Assembly (NCBI GenBank): GCA_900466875.1
Contig: UBNQ01000003.1
Coordinates: forward strand, 193,570-257,569
Length of the DNA stretch: 64,000 bases
From: Hyphomicrobiales bacterium
GTDB taxonomy: Bacteria > Pseudomonadota > Alphaproteobacteria > Rhizobiales > Rhizobiaceae
Direction of reading: 5' to 3'
The position numbers and the translations under genes were made by a program. This document shows positions 54,080 through 61,705 of the stretch, one piece after another; within the stretch, counting starts at the first letter, position 1; each line of letters begins with the position of its first letter. The notes under the pieces are model-generated. The model was not told the DNA's origin, ran no database searches, and saw nothing but the letters and a program-made list of their open reading frames with translations.

Positions 54080-55111
54080 TCACCTCTCGGAGGTCGGCGG
54101 GGTGAACGGCGGGACGACAGCCGTCACCGTCGGCGTGCTGCGCACCGGACGCGGTGACTGGCCACGCGGTCCCGTTGGTGCCGGGCCATTGCCGTCACCG
54201 AACACTTCCTTGGCGATGGCGCCGATACCGCCGAGCGAACCGATCAGCGACGAAGCTTCAAGCGGCATCAGCACGATCTTGGAATTGTTGGCCTTGCCGA
54301 TCTCGACCAGCGCCTCGGTATATTTCTGCGCGACGAAGTAGTTGATCGCCTGAACATCGCCGGCAGCGATGGCCTCCGAGACGAACTGCGTTGCTCTGGC
54401 TTCGGCTTCGGCCAGACGCTCGCGCGCCTCGGCCTCGCGGAAGGCCGCCTCGCGCTCGCCTTCGGCCTGCAGCACGGCCGCCTGTTTGGCGCCTTCTGCG
54501 CGCAGGATCTGCGCGTTACGCGCACCTTCGGCTTCCAGAACCAGCGCACGCTTCTCGCGCTCGGCTTTCATCTGTCGGGCCATGGATTCGACAAGGTCCT
54601 TCGGCGGCTGGATGTCCTTGATCTCGATACGGGTCACCTTGATGCCCCACGGATGCACGGCTTCATCGACCACGCGCAGCAGTTTTTCGTTGATGATATC
54701 GCGGTTCGACAGCAGTTCGTCGAGATCCATGGAGCCCATGACCGAGCGGATATTGGTCATGGTGATGTTCTGGATGGCGTTTTCAAGATTGGCGATCTGA
54801 TAGGCCGCCTGCGCTGGATTGAGCACTTGGTAGAAAGCCACGGCATCGGCAGCAACGCTGGCATTGTCCTTGGTGATGACTTCCTGGGTCGGAATATCGA
54901 GCACCTGTTCCATCACGTTCATCTTCGCGCCGATACGCTCGATGAAGGGTGTGAGGATGTTCAGGCCCGGCTGAAGCGTGCGCGTGTAACGGCCAAAACG
55001 CTCGACCGTATAGGCATAACCCTGCGGTACGGTCTTCACCAGGGCGAAGAGAAGCAGGATCGCAAGGATCACCACAACGATGACGAAAATATCGAAACCA
55101 CCCAAGCTCAT
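54080..55111 (-). CDS. SPFH/stomatin-like protein (QmcA type)
   Basis: 343 residues: an N-terminal membrane hairpin/helix (residues 6-26), an SPFH/PHB domain (about 28-190) with [19 protein letters not shown] and [19 protein letters not shown], and a long Ala/Glu coiled coil (about 190-260). The C-terminus is Pro-rich and disordered. It forms oligomeric cages in functional membrane microdomains. Operon partner is the NfeD gene immediately downstream, the canonical pairing. GGGAGGC precedes the ATG. Confidence 0.9.
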   Translation of the reverse strand: MSLGGFDIFVIVVVILAILLLFALVKTVPQGYAYTVERFGRYTRTLQPGLNILTPFIERIGAKMNVMEQVLDIPTQEVITKDNASVAADAVAFYQVLNPAQAAYQIANLENAIQNITMTNIRSVMGSMDLDELLSNRDIINEKLLRVVDEAVHPWGIKVTRIEIKDIQPPKDLVESMARQMKAEREKRALVLEAEGARNAQILRAEGAKQAAVLQAEGEREAAFREAEARERLAEAEARATQFVSEAIAAGDVQAINYFVAQKYTEALVEIGKANNSKIVLMPLEASSLIGSLGGIGAIAKEVFGDGNGPAPTGPRGQSPRPVRSTPTVTAVVPPFTPPTSER

Positions 55112-55208
55112 GAGAGCCTCCCTTATGAATTGCTTAAAATCGGGGCAATCCTATTCAACCGGAGCACCATTCACAAGCACAGGAAGGTAGTCTAGAAGCC
55201 CCTCGAAG

Positions 55209-55240
55209 ACCGGTCGCAGCCTACCCGGATAAAACAAGGA
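55209..55240 (+). promoter_or_regulatory. preQ1-I riboswitch in the queC leader
   Basis: CCGG (55210-55213) pairs with CCGG (55225-55228) around TCGCAGCCTAC, followed by the A-rich tail ATAAAACAAGGA, the compact preQ1-I aptamer pattern. The tail ends in AAGGA, the queC ribosome binding site 8 nt before the ATG. preQ1 binding would therefore hide the site and lower translation of queCDE. Confidence 0.75.
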
Positions 55241-55248
55241 CACCTGAT

Positions 55249-55974
55249 ATGAAGACAATCGTCGTCTGCTCCGGCGGACTGGATTCCGTTTCGCTTGCCC
55301 ATAACATCGCCGCCAAGGGCGAGCTGATGGGCCTTATCTCCTTCGACTATGGCCAACGCCACAGAAAAGAGCTGGACTTTGCAGCAGCCGCTGCAGAACG
55401 CCTCGGCGTTTTCCACCAGATCATCGATATGCGCGCCATCGGCAGCCAGCTCACCGGCTCGGCGCTGACCGATGATGTCGACGTTCCCGACGGCCACTAC
55501 GCCGAAGAGACGATGCGCATTACCGTCGTGCCGAACCGCAACGCGATCATGCTGACCATCGCCTTCGGCGTCGCGGCCGCAAGAACGGCCGATGCTGTGG
55601 CAATCGCCGTGCATGGCGGCGACCATTTTATCTATCCCGATTGCCGACCCGGCTTCATCGACAGCTTTGATACGATGCAGCGCCATGCGCTGGACGGTTA
55701 CGCCTCGGTAAAGCTGCTCGCCCCCTATGTGACCGGTTCAAAGGCCGACATCGTCACCGATGGCGAAAGGCACGGCACTCCATTCGTCGAGACCTGGTCC
55801 TGCTACAAGGGCGGAGAACGCCATTGCGGCCGCTGCGGAACCTGTGTCGAGCGCCGAGAAGCCTTCCACCTCGCCGGGATCGAGGATCCGACCGATTACG
55901 AGGATCCAGATTTCTGGAAGGCCGCGACCGAAGGTTTTAAGGCCCCGGAATTCAAGGCAGAAGAGGTCCGCTAA
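55249..55974 (+). CDS. queC: 7-cyano-7-deazaguanine synthase
   Basis: 241 residues. Converts 7-carboxy-7-deazaguanine to preQ0 with ATP and ammonia in queuosine synthesis. PP-loop ATPase motif SGGLDS (8-13) and a C-terminal zinc site CYKGGERHCGRCGTC mark the family. The stop overlaps the queD start by one base. First gene of queC-queD-queE behind the preQ1 riboswitch; queF/tgt are not in the window. Confidence 0.97.
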   Translation: MKTIVVCSGGLDSVSLAHNIAAKGELMGLISFDYGQRHRKELDFAAAAAERLGVFHQIIDMRAIGSQLTGSALTDDVDVPDGHYAEETMRITVVPNRNAIMLTIAFGVAAARTADAVAIAVHGGDHFIYPDCRPGFIDSFDTMQRHALDGYASVKLLAPYVTGSKADIVTDGERHGTPFVETWSCYKGGERHCGRCGTCVERREAFHLAGIEDPTDYEDPDFWKAATEGFKAPEFKAEEVR

Positions 55975-56330
55975 TGTACCGCATCACCAAGGAATTCCAT
56001 TTTTCGGCCTCGCATCAACTGTTGCATCTACCGGCGGACCATCAATGCGCCAGGCTGCACGGCCACAACTACATCGTCGTGGTCGAACTGGCCTCCCCTG
56101 ATCTCAACGAGGACGGGTTCGTGCGCGACTATCACGAACTGGCGCCGTTGAAGCGCTATATTGACGATGAATTCGACCACCGCCACCTGAACGAGGTCCT
56201 CGGCCACGACCGGGTGACCTCGGAATATCTGGCGAAGCATTTTTACGACTGGTGCAAGGAACGCCTGCTGGAAACCTCGGCCGTGCGTGTCAGCGAAACG
56301 CCCAAGACCTGGGCCGAGTACCGACCATGA
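55974..56330 (+). CDS. queD: 6-carboxy-5,6,7,8-tetrahydropterin synthase
   Basis: 118 residues, PTPS fold. Converts dihydroneopterin triphosphate to CPH4, the first committed step to preQ0. Zinc ligands His14, His29 and His31 (HFSASHQ and LHGHNY) and catalytic Cys25 are seen, along with [10 protein letters not shown]. Overlaps queC by one base and queE by four. Confidence 0.95.
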   Translation: MYRITKEFHFSASHQLLHLPADHQCARLHGHNYIVVVELASPDLNEDGFVRDYHELAPLKRYIDDEFDHRHLNEVLGHDRVTSEYLAKHFYDWCKERLLETSAVRVSETPKTWAEYRP

Positions 56331-57061
56331 CGACATCTGCAGAAACCATCCGCATCAGCGAGATCTTTGGCCCGACCATTCAGGGCGAAGGCATGCTGAT
56401 CGGCCAGCCGACCGTTTTCGTGCGCACCGGTGGGTGCGACTACCGCTGTTCGTGGTGCGATACGCTGCATGCGGTCGACAGTGCCTATCGCTACGACTGG
56501 ACGCCCATGGACGCCGAGACGATCTGGCAGGAAGTGCGGCAGCTTTCGGGCGGAATGCCGCTGATGGTGTCACTTTCGGGCGGCAATCCGGCCATCCAGC
56601 CGCTGAAGCCGCTGATCCGGCGCGGCAAGAACGACGGTTACCGCTTTGCCATAGAAACCCAGGGCAGCGTCGCCCGCGACTGGTTTGCCGATCTCGACGT
56701 GCTGGTCCTCTCCCCGAAACCGCCGTCGAGCGGCATGGAGACGGATTGGGACGCGTTGACCGACTGTCTCGAGGCGGCGGGAAAAGCGCCGCGCATCGCG
56801 CTCAAATTCGTCGTCTTCGACGATGCCGACTATGCCTTTGCCAGGGAAGCATCGCTGCGCTTTCCGGAACTGCCCGTCTATCTGCAGCCCGGAAACCACA
56901 CGCCTCCCCCACTGGAAGACGACGATGCCCGCATCGATCTCGACGGGATCATGGATCGCATGTTGTGGCTGGTCGACAAGGTGACGGAAGACCGCTGGTT
57001 TTCGGCCACCGTCCTGCCGCAGCTTCACGTTCTGCTCTGGGGCAACAAACGCGGGGTGTGA
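56327..57061 (+). CDS. queE: 7-carboxy-7-deazaguanine synthase
   Basis: 244 residues, radical SAM enzyme that contracts CPH4 to CDG. The cluster motif CxxxCxxC is Cys37, Cys41 and Cys44 (GCDYRCSWC). N-terminal [17 protein letters not shown] is typical of QueE. The ATG overlaps the queD stop by 4 nt. Last gene of the operon; a rhizobial repeat begins about 5 nt after its stop. Confidence 0.95.
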   Translation: MTTSAETIRISEIFGPTIQGEGMLIGQPTVFVRTGGCDYRCSWCDTLHAVDSAYRYDWTPMDAETIWQEVRQLSGGMPLMVSLSGGNPAIQPLKPLIRRGKNDGYRFAIETQGSVARDWFADLDVLVLSPKPPSSGMETDWDALTDCLEAAGKAPRIALKFVVFDDADYAFAREASLRFPELPVYLQPGNHTPPPLEDDDARIDLDGIMDRMLWLVDKVTEDRWFSATVLPQLHVLLWGNKRGV

Positions 57062-57065
57062 CGTC

Positions 57066-57111
57066 ACCCCGAATCCCCCTCTGGCCTGCCGGCTATCTCC
57101 CCCACAAGGGC
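57066..57111. repeat. rhizobial intergenic repeat fragment
   Basis: CCCCGAATCCCCCTCTGGCC, TGCCGGCTATCTCCCCC and ACAAGGGCGGAG resemble a palindromic repeat that I recall as common between rhizobial genes. Here it seems truncated, as the second arm is degenerate. It lies between the convergent queE and SDR genes. Confidence 0.45.
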
Positions 57112-57146
57112 GGAGGGTTTGGAAGGGTACCTCCTTCTAGGTCACT

Positions 57147-57836
57147 CTATTCGGCGTAGATCATCTTCTTCGTCATGCCACCGTCGACGGTCAGCACCTG
57201 CCCGGTGACGAACCCGGCGCCATCCAGATAAAGCACGGCATCGGCAATATCCTTCGGCCGGCCGACGCGACCGACAGGATGTTGCGCCTCGTCTTCTTCG
57301 GACAGTTTCGTCTCGTTGGTGATCCAGCCCGGCGCAATGGCATTGACCCGGATCGTCGGGCCAAGGCTGACGGCGAGTGCATGGGTCAGCGCCACCAGCC
57401 CGCCCTTGGAAGCGGCATAGGCTTCCGAATTCGGCTCCGACATGAAGGCACGGGTGGACGCCATGTTGACCACAGATCCGCCGGCCTTCATCAGCGGCAC
57501 GACAGCCCGCGTCATGAGGAAGGCACCGGTCAGATGGCTGTCGATCACGCGCCGCCAGTCGAGATAGGACATGTCGAGGATGGAAGTGCCGAGCGCACTG
57601 CTGGTGGCACCGGCATTGTTGACCAGAAGATCGAGACGGTTCCAGCCGAGTTCGGCCAAGGCTATATCGACCGAAGCCTCGTCCGAAACGTCGCACTCGA
57701 TGGCTCGTACACCCTCAACGGCGTGGGTCTTGCCGCTTAGATCAAAAGAGGCAACCTCGAAGCTGCGGGCAACCAGCGCTTCGCAGATTCTGCTTCCGAT
57801 CAGCCCGGCTCCACCGGTAACGATTGCCTTTTTCAT
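57147..57836 (-). CDS. short-chain dehydrogenase/reductase
   Basis: 229 residues, classical SDR: cofactor motif TGGAGLIG (7-14), NNAG in DLLVNNAGATS, catalytic Ser in NMAS and YAASK, then the C-terminal RVNAIAPGWI and GQVLTVDGG. Oxidoreductase with NAD(P); the substrate is unknown. Flanked on both sides by intergenic repeats. It carries the whole SDR length with no truncation. Confidence 0.9.
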   Translation of the reverse strand: MKKAIVTGGAGLIGSRICEALVARSFEVASFDLSGKTHAVEGVRAIECDVSDEASVDIALAELGWNRLDLLVNNAGATSSALGTSILDMSYLDWRRVIDSHLTGAFLMTRAVVPLMKAGGSVVNMASTRAFMSEPNSEAYAASKGGLVALTHALAVSLGPTIRVNAIAPGWITNETKLSEEDEAQHPVGRVGRPKDIADAVLYLDGAGFVTGQVLTVDGGMTKKMIYAE

Positions 57837-57894
57837 GGGATGTTCCTTTTGGCTATCTGGCTTCGATATGAGCTTTATCTTGACCTTTGGCGCT

Positions 57895-58033
57895 GCCCCT
57901 CATCCGCCTGCCGGCACCTTCTCCCCGCTCGCGGGGAGAAGGACACGAGACGCGACGTCTCCGCCCCTCTCCAGCGTCAAGCAGGGCATGTCCCCTCTCC
58001 CCGCTTGCGGGGGAGAGGGTTAGGGTGAGGGGC
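57895..58033. repeat. 139-bp palindromic element with 8-bp terminal inverted repeats
   Basis: GCCCCTCA (57895-57902) and TGAGGGGC (58026-58033) are perfect ends. Inside are two strong hairpins: CCTTCTCCCCGC/GCGGGGAGAAGG (57917-57942) and CCCTCTCCCCGC/GCGGGGGAGAGGG (57993-58019). The sequence matches a mosaic repeat type spread in Rhizobiaceae intergenic regions. It lies between the SDR and trpS genes, both on the minus strand. The trpS stop is 26 nt away, so the repeat forms its 3' UTR and may act as a terminator. Confidence 0.75.
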
Positions 58034-58058
58034 ACCTTGCTGCCAAGAGCAAATCTTC

Positions 58059-59123
58059 TCAGCGCAGGAAGCCGATGATGTCGAAGACTTCGCCCATCAC
58101 CTTCTGGGCGCGGGCACCGGCGCGCTCGCCGCCGTCCTTGAGGATTGCGTCGATATGCGTGGTGTCGTCGAGCAGGCGGCGCATCTCGGCACCGATCGGC
58201 GCCAGAACCTCGACGGCCAGATCTGCGAGTGCCGGCTTGAAGACCGAGAACTGCTGACCGCCGAATTCTTTCAGCACATCGGCCTTGGTCCTGTCCGCCA
58301 GTGCCGCATAGATGCCGACGAGGTTGTCGGCTTCCGGGCGACCGGCCAGGCCTTCCAATTCGCTCGGCAGGCCTTCCGGATCGGTCTTGGCCTTGCGGAT
58401 CTTCTTGGCGATATCGTCTGCGTCATCCATCAGGTTGATGCGCGACAGGTCGGACGGGTCGGACTTCGACATCTTCTTGGTGCCGTCACGCAGCGACATG
58501 ACGCGCGGCGCGGGGCCATCGATCAGCGGCTCGACCAGCGGGAAATAGCCGTGGATCGGTTCTTCGCCGACAACCATGTCGACGCCGGTGCCGGTCGCGC
58601 GGATCTTGTCCTGGAAGTCGATGTTGAACTTCTGGGCGATGTCGCGGGCAAGTTCCAGATGCTGCTTCTGGTCGTCACCGACCGGAACATGGGTGGCGCG
58701 GTAGACGAGAATGTCGGCCGCCATCAGGCTCGGATAGGCAAGCAGGCCGAGCGAGGCGTTTTCACGGTCCTTGCCGGCCTTGTCCTTGAACTGCGTCATG
58801 CGGTTCATCCAGCCGATACGGGCAACGCAGTTGAACACCCAGGCAAGCTCGGAATGCTGTGGCACGGCCGACTGGTTGAAGACGATATGCTTCACCGGGT
58901 CGATGCCGGAAGCGATGAAGGCTGCGGCGATCGAGCGGATCTGGCCGCGCAGGTCGTCATGCACGAGCTGCGCGGTGATCGCGTGCAGGTCGACGACGCA
59001 ATAGATGCAGTCGTTGTTTTCCTGCAGCGCCACGAACTTGCGGATCGCGCCGAGATAATTGCCGAGATGGAGATTGCCGGTCGGCTGAACGCCGGAGAAA
59101 ACGAGCGGCTTAAAGGTGTTCAT
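58059..59123 (-). CDS. trpS: tryptophanyl-tRNA synthetase
   Basis: 354 residues, class I synthetase. HIGH-like motif [12 protein letters not shown] near residue 15 and KMSKS motif KKMSKSD are present, with [18 protein letters not shown] between them. Attaches Trp to tRNA-Trp. Monocistronic by spacing. murJ and glnD lie on the same strand upstream, beyond the plus-strand M15-like gene. Confidence 0.97.
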   Translation of the reverse strand: MNTFKPLVFSGVQPTGNLHLGNYLGAIRKFVALQENNDCIYCVVDLHAITAQLVHDDLRGQIRSIAAAFIASGIDPVKHIVFNQSAVPQHSELAWVFNCVARIGWMNRMTQFKDKAGKDRENASLGLLAYPSLMAADILVYRATHVPVGDDQKQHLELARDIAQKFNIDFQDKIRATGTGVDMVVGEEPIHGYFPLVEPLIDGPAPRVMSLRDGTKKMSKSDPSDLSRINLMDDADDIAKKIRKAKTDPEGLPSELEGLAGRPEADNLVGIYAALADRTKADVLKEFGGQQFSVFKPALADLAVEVLAPIGAEMRRLLDDTTHIDAILKDGGERAGARAQKVMGEVFDIIGFLR

Positions 59124-59600
59124 GATGTCCTCGAACAGGCTGGTGGAAGGCCTCAGGCCTCAAGGTTACGCGCCCCCGGCAGGTTTGAAGTCTCCGGCAA
59201 TCGCGCCCCGCGGGCCATGTAGCTAACGCCGCGCTCTAAGCACGTCGGGCAGGCCCCCATCAAGGGTCGTGACGGCTTTATTTCGGTACAGGTGCAATTT
59301 GGCGTCATTTTTTGCTGCTCTACCCCAATTTTTTTGGGGGTTTCAGCAGCCCAGGGCGCGGTAAGTCCGGACATGCAGCAAGTTCGACTTATGTAACAGT
59401 TTTATAACGAAGATTTGGCGTCGAATGTCCTAATATAACGGCGATCAAGACTACAGTTAGTTAACGGATATTAAGATTTATGGTCCATTAATCTCAATTC
59501 GAGGTAAATCCCACCTTATTCACGTCACTTTTCAGAATGAAATACCCCGCTACGACGAAGTCGACCGTCATGACGACTGGTCTTTTCCTAGGGGACAACC
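59124..59600. other. 477-bp divergent intergenic region, trpS and the M15-like gene
   Basis: No coding frame is supported (a 73-codon minus frame has no ribosome site). It contains an imperfect hairpin: GCTGCT (59314-59319) pairs with AGCAGC (59345-59350) and CCCCAA with TTGGGG inside. An AT-rich block (59400-59520) follows that should hold the promoter of the M15-like gene. TTAA-N6-TTAA at about 59458-59471 resembles a CtrA box, but the spacer is one short. Confidence 0.45.
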
Positions 59601-60086
59601 ATGCGCATTTTTTCTCGCGTCGCGCTGGCCTGCCTTTTGGCATTCAGTATGAGTATCGACGCCGAAGCAGCAGGCAAGAACGACAAACGCCGCGGCACAG
59701 CAATCAAGCACGACTACTCGGCTTTCTACACGGTACAACGTGTCAGCGTCCGTACCGGCTGTTTTCCCGACAAGCTCGAAGCCATCCTTGCCCATATCGC
59801 CAAGCAGACAGGCAAGAAGCCGATGGTGACATCCGGTCATCGCCCGCGTTCGGGCAAGTCACAACATAGCCGCTGTTTCGCCGCAGACATCCGCGTGCCG
59901 GGTGTCTCGGAAACACGCATATTGGCCGCGGCCCGCACCGCGCCGGGCATCGGCGGCATCGGCCGTTACTGCAACGGCATCGTGCATGTCGATATCGGCC
60001 CGAGCCGGACCTGGGCGCACTGTGGCAAGAAGGGCAAGGGCAGCCTCGCCAACCTGAAGCGCAAGGCCAAGGGACGCGATACCTGA
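59601..60086 (+). CDS. small secreted M15-type D,D-carboxypeptidase-like protein
   Basis: 161 residues: a signal peptide (VALACLLAFSMSIDAEA) and a Peptidase_M15-like domain with the LAS zinc residues in SGHRPRSGKSQHSRCFAADIR and GIVHVDIGPSRTWAHCG (shown in parts: SGHRPR, SQHSRCFAADI, HVDIGPSRTW). The C-terminus is basic. Probably acts on peptidoglycan peptides in the periplasm. AGGGGA lies 6 nt before the ATG. It is convergent with murJ. Confidence 0.75.
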   Translation: MRIFSRVALACLLAFSMSIDAEAAGKNDKRRGTAIKHDYSAFYTVQRVSVRTGCFPDKLEAILAHIAKQTGKKPMVTSGHRPRSGKSQHSRCFAADIRVPGVSETRILAAARTAPGIGGIGRYCNGIVHVDIGPSRTWAHCGKKGKGSLANLKRKAKGRDT

Positions 60087-60117
60087 TCGCGGCACCTTTT
60101 CCGCGTTGTCCGAATTT

Positions 60118-61692
60118 TCAGGACTGCGCCTTGGGCTTACGCTTGAGATTGCGGCGGATCATGCCGAGATCGGCCCCGCCGATCAGGAAAGCCACGCCGA
60201 AATAGACGACCATGGCAAGCGCGATCAGGACACCGAGAGCCGTGATCTGGCTCAGGAGGTGCGCACCCGGCGCCAGCCACGAGCCCGCGTAAGGCAGGGC
60301 GTAGATCAGTGCCGCGCCCATCACCCCGGCTGAGACGAGCAGCAGAGCGGTGCGTTTGGCCATCTGCCATTCCCAGACGAGATCGCCGCGCCAGACAAGA
60401 ATAGCAAACAGCAATACCGTGTTTATCCAACCCGCCGTTGCTTCCGCCGTGGCGATGCCACGCTCGGCGAGGATCGGGAAAAGCGAAATCGCCAGAGCCG
60501 AATTCACCACCACCGCAAGCATGGTGATGCGCATCGGCGTCTTGGTATCCTCGCGGGCGTAAAAGCCCGGCTGCAGCGCCTTGATGAGCACGAAACCCGG
60601 CAGGCCGAGGCCATAAATGGCGAGAATGCCGGCAACGACCGTCGTGTTTTCGGCCGAAAAGGCGCCGCGTTCATAAAGCACGCGGATGATCGCATCCGAC
60701 AGGACCCAGAGCCCGACGGCAGCGGGAAGCGTCAGGAACAGGACGAATTCGATCGAGCGGTTCTGGATGCCGGCCGCTTCCTCCAGCTTGCCACCCTTCA
60801 GCGCCCGCGACAGTTCCGGCAGCAGCACGACACCAACGGCCACGCCCACCACGCCGAGCGGCAGCTGATAGATGCGATCCGCATATTGGAGAGCCGCGAT
60901 CGCGCCTTCCTTGCTGGAGGCGATCGCCTGGCCGATGATCTGGTTGATCTGGGTGACGCCACCGGTGATGGCCGCCGGGACTGCAAGCCACAGAAGCCGC
61001 TTGACGTTGGGTGTCATACGCGGGCGGCGAAAGCCGATATTGATGCCGGCATGGCGCACGCCGATATAGACGACGGCAAGCTGCAGCACGCCGGCGACAA
61101 GCACGCTCCAGGAGAGATACCAGGCAATCTGCTCCGGCTCGGCACCGATCCACAGGCCATACACCAGAGCGGCAATCATCACCACGTTGAGGAAGACCGG
61201 TGCGATTGCCGCAGCGAAGAAATGATGCAGCGAGTTCAGCATGCCGCTCATCATCGCGGTCAGCGACATGCACATCAGGTAGGGGAACATCACTGCGGCC
61301 ATGCGGATGGTCAGCGAGGTCTTTTCCGCATCGTCGGCAAAACCGGGTGCGATCACCCAGCGCACCAGCCACGGCATGGCAAGTTCCATGGCGATGGTGA
61401 TGATCAGGAGCGCCGAAAACAGCACCCCAAAAACCTCTTCGGAAAAGCGCTTTGCCCCCGCAACGCCATTCGCCTCGATCTCCTTCGAGAAGAGCGGCAC
61501 GAAAGCTGCGTTGAAGGCGCCTTCGGCAAACAGGCGGCGAAACAGGTTCGGGAAGCGGAAGGCGGCATAAAAAACGTCCGCCATCGGCCCGGTGCCGAGC
61601 GCTGCCGCCATGGCGGTTTCGCGGGCAAAACCGAATATGCGGCTGCCAAGCGTTGCGCCGCCGACGGTTGCGAATTTCTTGACGAGGCTCAT
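60118..61692 (-). CDS. murJ: lipid II flippase MurJ
   Basis: 524 residues, 14 predicted membrane helices, MATE-like MVF fold. MSLVKKFATVGGATLGSRIFG at the start, ADVFYAAFRFPNLFRRLFAEGAF and VLYERGAFSAENT are diagnostic. Moves lipid II across the inner membrane for peptidoglycan synthesis. It begins 13 nt after glnD on the same strand; the glnD-murJ pair is typical of Rhizobiales. Confidence 0.95.
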   Translation of the reverse strand: MSLVKKFATVGGATLGSRIFGFARETAMAAALGTGPMADVFYAAFRFPNLFRRLFAEGAFNAAFVPLFSKEIEANGVAGAKRFSEEVFGVLFSALLIITIAMELAMPWLVRWVIAPGFADDAEKTSLTIRMAAVMFPYLMCMSLTAMMSGMLNSLHHFFAAAIAPVFLNVVMIAALVYGLWIGAEPEQIAWYLSWSVLVAGVLQLAVVYIGVRHAGINIGFRRPRMTPNVKRLLWLAVPAAITGGVTQINQIIGQAIASSKEGAIAALQYADRIYQLPLGVVGVAVGVVLLPELSRALKGGKLEEAAGIQNRSIEFVLFLTLPAAVGLWVLSDAIIRVLYERGAFSAENTTVVAGILAIYGLGLPGFVLIKALQPGFYAREDTKTPMRITMLAVVVNSALAISLFPILAERGIATAEATAGWINTVLLFAILVWRGDLVWEWQMAKRTALLLVSAGVMGAALIYALPYAGSWLAPGAHLLSQITALGVLIALAMVVYFGVAFLIGGADLGMIRRNLKRKPKAQS

Positions 61693-61705
61693 CTGGCGGT
61701 ATCCG

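Noticed and set aside
59458-59471. TTAACGGATATTAA as a CtrA box before the M15-like gene
   Set aside because: The spacer between TTAA half-sites is 6 nt instead of 7, so it does not match the strict pattern. Kept only as a remark.
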